Shown: one piece after another, positions 34,482 to 41,471 of the stretch
How the letters are laid out: every line of letters starts with the position of its first letter
How positions within the stretch are numbered: the first letter of the stretch is position 1
Assembly: GCF_018141425.1 (NCBI RefSeq)
Contig: NZ_CP058561.1
Location: forward strand, 2,480,001 to 2,544,000
Reading direction: 5' to 3'
From: Vallitalea guaymasensis
Lineage (GTDB): Bacteria > Bacillota > Clostridia > Lachnospirales > Vallitaleaceae
DNA: 64,000 nt
Notes under the pieces: model-generated
Told to the model about the DNA's origin: nothing
Seen by the model: the letters and a program-made list of their open reading frames with translations, nothing else
Databases searched by the model: none
Made by a program: the position numbers and the translations under genes

Positions 34482-35579
34482 ATGGATTATAAAAAATTAT
34501 CAAAAATACCCCTCAAGTTAATGAGCAACCGAGTATACAGACCCTTTATAGGCGGAAAATCCATTGATGAATGGGAAGGGAATGATAACCCCAAAGATAA
34601 TCATTATGGAGAAAGATGGATAGCTTCATTGATTAATATAAGAAGCCAAGAAATCAATGATAAAGAAGGTCTGAGTAAATTAATGATAGAAGGCAATACT
34701 GTTACCTTAAAAGAAGTAATAGAGTCATCACCACAAGATTTCCTTGGCGCAAACCATTACAAAAAATATGGTACAAGCTTAGCTATACTAGTAAAAGCAC
34801 TAGATGCCTATTCTAGACTAATAATCCAAATACATCCAAATAAAGAAACTGCAAAAAAATTATTCAACTCACCCTTCGGCAAAACAGAAGCATGGTATAT
34901 CATAGGTGGACGAAATATTGATGGTGAAGACCCTTATATACTTATTGGCTTCAAAGAAGGTATCAAAAAAGAAGAATATATAAAACTGTTTGAGACTCAG
35001 GACATAAAAGCCCTAGAAAACTCTATGCACAAATTCCCAGCAAAAGAAGGAGACGTATTTCTAATAGAAGGAGGAGTTCCTCATGCTATCGGTTCTGGTT
35101 GCTTCCTTATAGAAATACAAGAGCCCACAGATTATACAATAAGAGTAGAAAAAACTGCCCCAGATGGTCGTGAAATAGATGCCTTTTCCTGCCATCAAGG
35201 ATTAGGCTTCCATAAAATGTTTGATTGCTTTAATTTCCAAGGATTAAGCCATGAAAAGACAGCACAAAAATATAAACTAGAACCTAGTATCCTATTAGAC
35301 AATGATGACGCTACCGTTATAAGCCTTATATCTGAAAAAGATACTCCACTATTTACTATGGAAAAAATAGTGGTCAAAAAAACTCTATCATTCAATAAAG
35401 CCAATAACTTTGCTGTTGTAACAGTCCTAAAAGGTAAAGGAAAGCTATTATGTAATGGGGAAGAAGTAGAATTAAATCAAGGAGATGAATTGTTCTTGCC
35501 TTACGAGGCTAAAGTCCTCACATGGGTCAATGAGTTAGATGAGCCTTTGGAATTAGTGGTTTGTTTACCTCCCTCGTAG
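34482..35579 (+). CDS. manA: Mannose-6-phosphate isomerase, class I
   Basis: 365 residues, zinc cupin fold. Zinc-ligand motifs: Gln and His in IIQIHPNKETA, Glu in GKTEAWYI, and a His in GGVPHAIGSGCFLIEIQE. The C-terminal small cupin domain (about 290-365) follows. It interconverts mannose-6-phosphate and fructose-6-phosphate. It stands alone behind AAGGAGG between the nag operon and a LacI gene, next to glycolytic genes. An alternative use on allulose- or glucosamine-type substrates cannot be excluded. Confidence 0.9.
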   Translation: MDYKKLSKIPLKLMSNRVYRPFIGGKSIDEWEGNDNPKDNHYGERWIASLINIRSQEINDKEGLSKLMIEGNTVTLKEVIESSPQDFLGANHYKKYGTSLAILVKALDAYSRLIIQIHPNKETAKKLFNSPFGKTEAWYIIGGRNIDGEDPYILIGFKEGIKKEEYIKLFETQDIKALENSMHKFPAKEGDVFLIEGGVPHAIGSGCFLIEIQEPTDYTIRVEKTAPDGREIDAFSCHQGLGFHKMFDCFNFQGLSHEKTAQKYKLEPSILLDNDDATVISLISEKDTPLFTMEKIVVKKTLSFNKANNFAVVTVLKGKGKLLCNGEEVELNQGDELFLPYEAKVLTWVNELDEPLELVVCLPPS

Positions 35580-35594
35580 ACGGTCAGGAAGTAA

Positions 35595-35625
35595 AGGGGT
35601 ATGTTACGCGACTTCACATACCCCT
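35595..35625. repeat. Hairpin directly after manA
   Basis: AGGGGTATGT (35595-35604) pairs with ACATACCCCT (35616-35625), with an 11-base loop. The pairing continues outward, imperfectly (GACG...GGAAGTA against TACTCCCTTCGTC). No T run. It may end the manA transcript or belong to the hairpin family described at 38371 and 47837. Confidence 0.6.
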
Positions 35626-35693
35626 ATACTCCCTTCGTCAGTGAGTAGCTCATAATCGCCTATTTGTGTTAGCCAAAAATCATGTACGTAAGA

Positions 35694-35869
35694 AGAAAAA
35701 ATGTTTTGTAACCTATACCACAAGACTACAAGCAATATAGTATATGTATATGTGGAGTAGTGAGGCATGGACGCCGAACCCAGCTATTTACTCAGGACGA
35801 GTAATTTGCTGGCGGAACATATACATATACTATATTGCAAATATCTCGTCAGAACAAAACAATTTTTCT
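35694..35869. repeat. Large branched structured repeat, copy E
   Basis: An outermost imperfect stem (35694-35709 with 35854-35869, 15 of 16 pairs) flanks a perfect 22-pair stem (35732-35753 with 35817-35838). The 63-base interior has CCAGC/GCTGG (35780-35784, 35808-35812) closing a hairpin TTACTC-aggac-GAGTAA (35788-35804). On the reverse strand the whole unit aligns with copy F at 57231-57468, which has two extra hairpins. No open frame. Not a terminator. Confidence 0.85.
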
Positions 35870-35928
35870 GACTTACCACCATGATTATATCCAAACTTAC
35901 TACCAACATAAAATATTAATCAACCTAT

Positions 35929-35947
35929 TTAAATGACTATCATTTAA
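35929..35947. promoter_or_regulatory. Palindrome upstream of the second lacI promoter
   Basis: TTAAATGACTATCATTTAA, perfect 8+3+8 palindrome ending five bases before the -35 box. A similar palindrome with a four-base centre is at 13031-13050 upstream of typA. The binding protein is unknown. Confidence 0.5.
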
Positions 35948-35952
35948 TTTAA

Positions 35953-36005
35953 TTGACAACAAAAAACTCCAATGATATAATAAACTTAATCCAAACGATT
36001 GGATT
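35953..36005 (+). promoter_or_regulatory. Promoter and autoregulatory operator of the second LacI-family gene
   Basis: TTGACA (35953-35958), 17 bases, TATAAT (35976-35981): perfect consensus. Seven bases later AATCCAAACGATTGGATT (35988-36005) is an 18-base palindrome with a central CG and one mismatched pair, placed over the start of transcription. Its core CCAAACG recurs in CCAAACGTTTGG before the phosphofructokinase gene. Confidence 0.82.
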
Positions 36006-36036
36006 AGTTTTTACAAAAAGAATTGGGGAATTACAA

Positions 36037-37092
36037 ATGTCCGTAACATTGAAAGAGATTGCTAAAAAAGCACAAGTTTCAATATCTACTGTATCCAGAG
36101 TTATCAATAACGATACTAATAAACCAGCAAGTAAAGAAACTCAGGATAAAGTTTGGAAAATAGTAAGAGAACTAGGCTATGTACCTAATCAAAACGCAAG
36201 AAATTTGATTAAAGGACAAGAAAGCATAATAGAAAACACTAATACACGAGCTATCGGTTGTATCTTTACATCAACCAAAGACACATATAACGATCCTTTC
36301 TTCTCACAAATAGCCAGAGGTATACAGGACGAAGTATCAAAAAGGGGATATATACTCGGATACTCATTTTCATCCTGTGACATGTCATTTTCATCATTAT
36401 ACAATAACTTGACATCCAATCCAGTTGATGGAGCCGTTATACTTGGAAGATTCAGCGAAGATGTTCTTAACTTCTTGAAACAGAATATCAAGAATATCGT
36501 TTATACAGGAGTCAACTATGTTGATGCAGGGTTTGATGAAGTTATATGTGACGGTTATAAAGGAGCAATGGCAGCAGTAGAATATTTAATTAGTTTGAAT
36601 CATAGAGAGATTGGTTTTATCGGTTCAACAAAAGAATTAGAAAATGTAGTAAATGAGCATAGATACGAAGGTTATCTGGATACAATGAATAAACAAGAAA
36701 TACCTGTAAAAAAAGAGTATATCCAAGATGTAGAACTATCTACAGCTGATGGATTTACTGGAATGGACAACATGATTAAAAGGTTAGGAAAAGATAAGCT
36801 TCCAACAGCAATTTTCTGTGCTAATGACCTAGTTGCTATTGGAGCAATGAAAGCACTTCATAAGAACAATATAAAAGTACCAGAAGATATCTCAATAATA
36901 GGACTTGACGATATTGAACTATCAGAATATGTAACACCAGGATTAACAACCATAAAGGTACCAAAAGTTGAATTAGGAAAATTTGCAGTCAAAATGCTTA
37001 TAGATAAGATTGAGAATGGTCATACTTTACCTGTACGTGTCAACGTACCTTTTACAATTATTGAAAGAGAAAGTTGTAGAGCTATAAATTAA
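36037..37092 (+). CDS. LacI family regulator of the adjacent glycolytic-type genes
   Basis: 351 residues from the ATG at 36037, which gives the canonical start MSVTLKEIAKKAQVS; the frame continues 28 codons upstream but overlaps the operator and promoter. Helix-turn-helix about 4-50, sensor domain about 70-345 with SIIGLDDIELSEYVTPGLTTI. Operator-like palindromes sit on its own start region and in front of the following gene. It is therefore probably an autoregulated repressor, or dual regulator like CcpA/CggR-type proteins, of a sugar phosphate pathway. An unusually long helix-turn-helix-to-sensor linker (about 55-72) contains IENTNTRA. Confidence 0.92.
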   Translation: MSVTLKEIAKKAQVSISTVSRVINNDTNKPASKETQDKVWKIVRELGYVPNQNARNLIKGQESIIENTNTRAIGCIFTSTKDTYNDPFFSQIARGIQDEVSKRGYILGYSFSSCDMSFSSLYNNLTSNPVDGAVILGRFSEDVLNFLKQNIKNIVYTGVNYVDAGFDEVICDGYKGAMAAVEYLISLNHREIGFIGSTKELENVVNEHRYEGYLDTMNKQEIPVKKEYIQDVELSTADGFTGMDNMIKRLGKDKLPTAIFCANDLVAIGAMKALHKNNIKVPEDISIIGLDDIELSEYVTPGLTTIKVPKVELGKFAVKMLIDKIENGHTLPVRVNVPFTIIERESCRAIN

Positions 37093-37109
37093 TGATACCA
37101 TATAGCTCT
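37078..37109 (+). terminator. Hairpin at the end of the second lacI gene
   Basis: AGAGCTATA (37078-37086, inside the last codons) pairs with TATAGCTCT (37101-37109) and is followed by an AT-rich run with five T. A modest terminator or attenuator between lacI and the phosphofructokinase gene. Confidence 0.5.
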
Positions 37110-37128
37110 CATAATTTTTATCATATAT

Positions 37129-37140
37129 CCAAACGTTTGG
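37129..37140. promoter_or_regulatory. LacI-type operator before the phosphofructokinase gene
   Basis: CCAAACGTTTGG, a perfect 12-base palindrome with central CG, ending five bases before the AAAGGAGG ribosome site (37144-37151). Its half-site CCAAACG equals that of the operator on the lacI gene at 35988. At this position it could act as a roadblock or sit just after a promoter near 37100-37125. Confidence 0.78.
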
Positions 37141-37161
37141 TACAAAAGGAGGAAACATCAA

Positions 37162-38343
37162 ATGAGCAATATGCTAATCGTCCATGGCGGCGGACCTACA
37201 GTAGTAATAAACGCTTCTTTATATGGTGCTATTATGGAAGCCAAGAAAAATGAAGAAATAGAAGCTATATACGGAGCACTAGGTGGTACAGCAGGATTCT
37301 TAAACGAAGATTTTGTTGATTTCAATAAAGAACCACAAGAAAAAATTGAATTGCTGAAAACAACACCTGCTACAGCCATTGGTACATCAAGAACACCATT
37401 ATATGAAAATGAATATAACCAGATGGTTGAAATTCTTAAAAAACATGATATTAAATATGTATTGTTTAATGGTGGTAATGGAACTATGGATGCTTGTGGT
37501 AATCTAGCCAAAGCAGCCAAAGAACATGATATATGTGTAATGGGCATACCTAAGACTATTGACAATGATTTAGCAGTTACAGATCACAGCCCTGGATTCG
37601 GAAGTATGGCAAAATACATTGCTACAGCTGTGTCAGAAGTAGCACAAGATGTTAGAGCTATGCCGATACATGTTTCCATTGTGGAAGCTATGGGAAGAAA
37701 TGTTGGATGGATAACTGCGGCTTCAGCACTTGCTAGAAAAAATAAAGATGATGCACCTCATATGATTTTGTTACCGGAAGTTCCTTTCAAAGAGGATGAA
37801 TTCTTAGCTAAAGTTGAGGAATTATATAATAGATTAGGTGGCGTAGTTGTAGTAGCTAGTGAAGGATTGAAAGATGAACAGGGTAAACCTATTGTTCCAC
37901 CTATTTTCAAAACAGAAAGAGCAACATATTTTGGAGATGTAGGTTCTTATCTTGCTGAATTGGTTATTAAAAAGTTAGGTATAAAAGCAAGAAGTGAAAA
38001 ACCTGGTATTGTAGGACGTGCCAGTGCTACTTTACAGTCTTCAGTTGATAGAGTTGAAGCTATAGAAGCAGGTAGAGAAGCTGTAAGGGCGGCTTTAGCT
38101 GGTAATACAGGTATGATGGTTGGTATTGATAGAGTTAGTAATGAGCCATATGAATGTGAATATACTTTAATACCTATTGAAAAGGTAATGATGGATGAAA
38201 AAGTGATGCCAAAAGAGTTTATTCATGAGAGTGGAATTGATGTTACAGATTCTTTTATTAAGTATTGTAAGCCTTTGATTGGTGGAGATATTCCTGATTA
38301 TGCTTATTTTGAGAGGAATAAGGAAGTTAGTAAGAAGATATGA
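37162..38343 (+). CDS. 6-phosphofructokinase (ATP- or diphosphate-dependent)
   Basis: 393 residues, longer than the roughly 320-residue bacterial ATP-PFK. N-terminal VHGGGPTVVINA, GGNGTMDAC (104-112), and catalytic PKTIDNDLAVTDHSPGFGS with Lys131 and Asp134/Asp136. In the usual rule Gly in GGxG indicates ATP while Lys before TIDND indicates diphosphate. This protein has one residue of each type, so its phosphoryl donor is uncertain. It phosphorylates fructose-6-phosphate, and context makes a related sugar phosphate possible too. First gene of the putative LacI-controlled set. The IS element at 38542 now separates it from the TIM-like gene. Confidence 0.88.
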   Translation: MSNMLIVHGGGPTVVINASLYGAIMEAKKNEEIEAIYGALGGTAGFLNEDFVDFNKEPQEKIELLKTTPATAIGTSRTPLYENEYNQMVEILKKHDIKYVLFNGGNGTMDACGNLAKAAKEHDICVMGIPKTIDNDLAVTDHSPGFGSMAKYIATAVSEVAQDVRAMPIHVSIVEAMGRNVGWITAASALARKNKDDAPHMILLPEVPFKEDEFLAKVEELYNRLGGVVVVASEGLKDEQGKPIVPPIFKTERATYFGDVGSYLAELVIKKLGIKARSEKPGIVGRASATLQSSVDRVEAIEAGREAVRAALAGNTGMMVGIDRVSNEPYECEYTLIPIEKVMMDEKVMPKEFIHESGIDVTDSFIKYCKPLIGGDIPDYAYFERNKEVSKKI

Positions 38344-38370
38344 AGGTGTATTAATGAGGTGTTAGGGTCA

Positions 38371-38440
38371 GGGTAAAGTGTTACAATCACTTGCCTTACC
38401 CTGAGAAGCGGTCGGTCTGCGTGATTGTAACACTTTACCC
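38371..38440. repeat. Long hairpin with related loop, copy C
   Basis: Two perfect 20-base arms (38371-38390, 38421-38440) around a 30-base loop. The loop contains GCCTTAC and CGGTC in the same order as copies A and B (GCCTTACTCC ... CGGTC), but the stem sequence is different again. It lies 27 bases after the phosphofructokinase stop, without a T run. Confidence 0.75.
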
Positions 38441-38639
38441 TTCGACCGATTAGTACGTAAGTATTTTAAGTTTTATTTAGATTAGTAGTAAATAGATGGA
38501 GAATACGTTTAATACTTGATTTTAGAAGTCAATAAAAAAGGGGTAGTGTAAAGTAGCCTATGAAAACTCAGTGTTGAGAACACAATGAGAAAAGAACCTT
38601 GAAAATTTCAAAATATGTATTTTTGGCAGACAGACGTCG

Positions 38640-38757
38640 CCCTTGACAGCATAAAAAAGCAATGCAAATAGACCATGCCGACGGAGAAAACTCAAGAACA
38701 GTTAGACTTATCACGTCGAATGAGTGCATTGTAGCATTGCTTTTTTATGCCATCAAG
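38640..38757. repeat. Large hairpin inside the insertion sequence, copy L
   Basis: Perfect 17-pair stem (38649-38665 with 38734-38750), extended by CCCTTGA/TCAAGGG after a two-base mismatch. The 68-base loop contains AAGAACAGTTAGA, which is repeated at 38812-38824 over the transposase stop codon. It sits between the left end and the transposase gene and may protect against read-through or be part of the transposition signal. Confidence 0.75.
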
Positions 38758-38809
38758 GGTAAATCAAAATCAAGATTTTGACGACTGTGAAGTTGCCTCT
38801 GGATCGAAT

Positions 38810-40264
38810 CTAAGAACAGTTAGAATAGGCGTCTTCTTGAAGTTTTAGAATGGTTTGTTGACCAAGATGAAGTAAGATTTGCCACTTACCGGGCATGTTT
38901 TCAGCGTTCTGAATCATGTCTACTGAGTTTAAAACATTAAAATTCTTGGACGAATGAGGTCTGAGAAAATTGTAGTAAGCAACCCAAAGTGAAACGGCAT
39001 AGTTGGCACCTTCGAAATTATCATAGCCACAGGAACATCGATAGGTAGCCTTAAAGGTTCGATTCAACCGCTCTACCATCTGCTTAAATGGTCGGAATTT
39101 AGTGGAAACGGCATCATCATTGGTTAAACCAATAACTTGAGTGATATCAAAGGATAAAGGATTCTCATCTTTAAGGGCGAATTGCTGAGCGGCTAAAGGA
39201 TAAGCACTGTAGCCATCAGCTATAAATTTAAAGTTTTTGGAGATAGATAAGATATTCTTAAAAGCCATTCGCATGGCAAGAATACATGGACCAACAGAAC
39301 GATTATCCGAGACCTGATAACCGATAACCGACCTAGAAACAGCATCCATGATAAACCAAATATAGCCTTTGATACCTTTAACTTTGATATAAGTTTCATC
39401 AGCAATAAAAGTATCAGATTTCTTATAATCAAAGTTATCGACAAAGGGTTTGATAGTAACGGCAGCGGTTTTACAATAGTTGGCAATCATGGTATGAGAG
39501 ACTTTGATGCCATAGAGATTATAAAGTGCCTGAGATGTTTTTCGCAAAGAAAGACCAAGGTTAACATGAAATGTTAAGCAAAGAGACATGATGTGAGCAT
39601 TGTTTTTGCGAAACCTAAGAGTTGAAGCATATTTGTCAATAGCGTTCATATCAACTTTGAAGAAATCCATGTTAAATTCACGGTAAAGGTAATGAAGTTT
39701 ATGCTTAAACTTTTCATTGTTGGAAATCGTTTCTTTGTCGACAGAATTTAAGTTGTGAAGATAGTAAGAGCACTTTTGGTTAATACACTTGTGGATGGTG
39801 AAAAACTTGCGATTTTTTACAGGTGAAAGTGAATGACCGCAGTAAGGACATTTAAGTTTGAGTTTCTTAGCCGCACGTTCACCAGTAAGAAAAGTTTTAC
39901 CGCAAACTTTGCATTGGTATTGGCCGTTACCACCATTGTTGTCGTAAAGATAATGATGAGGAGCACCACAAACAGGGCAAGTAACATCTACAGAGACGGT
40001 CTTGCCGTTACGACGTTGAACAGGTTTAAACTTTTTATCATCTTTCCATTCGTAATAAGCAATAAGGAACTGCCAGTCTTGTTTGATAAAAGGGACGATG
40101 GTAGGAAGGATATCCGTTTTGAATTTTTGATACTTAGGTGAGTGGATATCATCATGAGCCCATTGACCAAGAGGAATATATTTTGAGATGAAAAGTATCA
40201 ACCAGTAAATTTGTTGATTTTGGTATTGAATTATATTAAGTAAATAAGTTATAATTGAAGGCAT
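38810..40264 (-). CDS. DDE transposase with N-terminal zinc ribbons
   Basis: 484 residues. N-terminal part with two zinc-ribbon-like clusters: CPVCG...CKVCG and CPYCG...CINQKC (about 75-165). A helix-turn-helix region (LSLRKTSQALYNLYGIKVSHTMIANY) and an IS240/rve-type catalytic domain follow. D289 in FIADETYIKVKG, D350 in FIADGYSAYP and E398 in VERLNRTFK form the DDE triad. The D-to-E gap is longer than the 34 residues usual for IS6, so this is a divergent branch. The frame is intact and ends exactly match a full element, so it may be active. The start codon is flanked by an inverted repeat (40249-40260 with 40305-40316) that puts the ribosome site in a loop. Confidence 0.9.
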   Translation of the reverse strand: MPSIITYLLNIIQYQNQQIYWLILFISKYIPLGQWAHDDIHSPKYQKFKTDILPTIVPFIKQDWQFLIAYYEWKDDKKFKPVQRRNGKTVSVDVTCPVCGAPHHYLYDNNGGNGQYQCKVCGKTFLTGERAAKKLKLKCPYCGHSLSPVKNRKFFTIHKCINQKCSYYLHNLNSVDKETISNNEKFKHKLHYLYREFNMDFFKVDMNAIDKYASTLRFRKNNAHIMSLCLTFHVNLGLSLRKTSQALYNLYGIKVSHTMIANYCKTAAVTIKPFVDNFDYKKSDTFIADETYIKVKGIKGYIWFIMDAVSRSVIGYQVSDNRSVGPCILAMRMAFKNILSISKNFKFIADGYSAYPLAAQQFALKDENPLSFDITQVIGLTNDDAVSTKFRPFKQMVERLNRTFKATYRCSCGYDNFEGANYAVSLWVAYYNFLRPHSSKNFNVLNSVDMIQNAENMPGKWQILLHLGQQTILKLQEDAYSNCS

Positions 40265-40439
40265 AGCAATGACATCCTTTCAGGAATTTTTGGTGTGTTG
40301 GAACTTCAATTATAACTGAAAATAGGGGGTCATTGTTATTTTATTGCAAAAAACTGTGAAACCCTTGATAAATAAAGAATTTAAACAAATAGTGTAGTGT
40401 TAAACTTTACACTACCAAAAAAGGAAAAGAGGGAAATTT

Positions 40440-41351
40440 ATGAAAGAAATATTTGTGAATCTTAAGAGGTTTGATGTTCCTGTTTCTAAGGGTGGTATTT
40501 GTCCTAAGGAAAGTTCCAAGGAATGGATTGAGTGGGTTATTGCTGAGAGTATTAGGAATAATCTTGGTACATTAGATGATATTACAGTTACTTATTTATT
40601 GCCAGAATCTCTTTTGATTCCTGCGATAGAGAAGTTGAATAGTTATGATGAAGAGGTTAGAGCTAATATCTCTTTGGGAAGTGAGGGTGTTTATAGAGAG
40701 GATGTTGCTAAAGGTGGTAATTTTGGTGCTTTTACTACTAATTTGCCAGCAGCTGCAGCTAAGAGTATGGGACTTAGCTGGTCTATAATTGGACACTCTG
40801 AGGAAAGAAAAGATAAGCTTGGTATTATTGAGAGATTTGATAAGGATTATGATAGTAAGAAAGCTTCTTTTGCGGTTAATTCAATGATAAATGATGAAGT
40901 TATGTGTGCGTTAAAGCAAGATATCAATGTTTTATTATGTATTGGAGAAACAGCAGAGGAAAGAGGAGAAGGGTCTTTTGAAGAGCAGAAACCTCGTATC
41001 AAAGAAGTCTTAGAAGAGCAATTACAGTTATGTCTTGATAATACAACTGATGTAATGAAGGATAATAAAATTGTTATTGGTTATGAACCTATATGGGCGA
41101 TTGGACCAGGTAAGACACCACCAGGAAAAGAGTATATAGCATTTGTTTCAGAGTGTATCAAGGATTATGTTAAGAAAGAATTTGGATATGATATACCTGT
41201 AGTATATGGTGGAGGATTGAAGGAAGAGAATGCAGCTATGATTGCAAGTATCGATACAATCAATGGTGGTCTAGTTGCACTTACAAAATTCGTTCAGCCT
41301 GTTGCATTTGAGCCAGAAGGATTAAAAAATATAATTATGAAATATTGTTAA
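40440..41351 (+). CDS. Triosephosphate isomerase-family protein, extended form
   Basis: 303 residues against about 250 for standard TpiA. The three catalytic residues are placed as expected: Lys9 in VNLKRFD, His119 in IGHSEER and Glu216 in GYEPIWAIG. The phosphate-binding ends GGGLKEEN and NGGLVALTKF are kept but differ from the usual GGSVKxxN. An extra stretch around 130-150 and a changed N-terminus suggest a paralogue, for example a tetrose- or other ketose-phosphate isomerase. Standard TpiA would normally sit with gapA/pgk, which are not in this window. The insertion sequence lies 23 bases upstream, so expression may now depend on promoters within it. Confidence 0.8.
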   Translation: MKEIFVNLKRFDVPVSKGGICPKESSKEWIEWVIAESIRNNLGTLDDITVTYLLPESLLIPAIEKLNSYDEEVRANISLGSEGVYREDVAKGGNFGAFTTNLPAAAAKSMGLSWSIIGHSEERKDKLGIIERFDKDYDSKKASFAVNSMINDEVMCALKQDINVLLCIGETAEERGEGSFEEQKPRIKEVLEEQLQLCLDNTTDVMKDNKIVIGYEPIWAIGPGKTPPGKEYIAFVSECIKDYVKKEFGYDIPVVYGGGLKEENAAMIASIDTINGGLVALTKFVQPVAFEPEGLKNIIMKYC

Positions 41352-41420
41352 TAAGTTTACATAATTTTAGTAATAATAATGAGTAAAAGCTATAAATATC
41401 AATAAATCTTTCTGTTTAAT

Positions 41421-41449
41421 TTGACAGTAAGTTTATATTAGGATAAATA
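41421..41449 (+). promoter_or_regulatory. Promoter before the LarA-family gene
   Basis: TTGACA (41421-41426), 17 bases, TAAATA (41444-41449). The -10 box is weak. Start would be just before the GGAGG at 41460-41464, giving a very short leader, so this is uncertain. Confidence 0.4.
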
Positions 41450-41471
41450 ATAAAAAGACGGAGGTAACCAA

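Larger units (their letters stand above)
38542..40416. mobile_element. Complete insertion sequence, IS6/IS240-like
   Basis: Terminal inverted repeats GGTAGTGTAAAGT (38542-38554 and reverse at 40404-40416, 13 bp) flanked by an 8-base direct repeat AAAAAAGG (38534-38541 and 40417-40424). An 8-base target duplication and a GG...TGT..AAA end fit the IS6 family. Length 1875 bp with one transposase gene on the minus strand. Long non-coding ends of about 270 and 150 bases carry internal hairpins. The insertion lies 23 bases before the start codon of the TIM-like gene, so it splits that gene from its former upstream sequence while leaving its ribosome site. Confidence 0.93.

Noticed and set aside
37158-37565. 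Long antisense frames inside genes (for example 37158-37565 and 33171-33554 on the minus strand)
   Set aside because: They lie opposite strongly conserved enzyme genes, have no ribosome site and give protein sequences without family features.
40344-40400. Outward promoter in the right end of the insertion sequence driving the TIM-like gene
   Set aside because: TTGCAA and TTGATA are present but no -10 box with acceptable spacing could be fixed; left as possible only.
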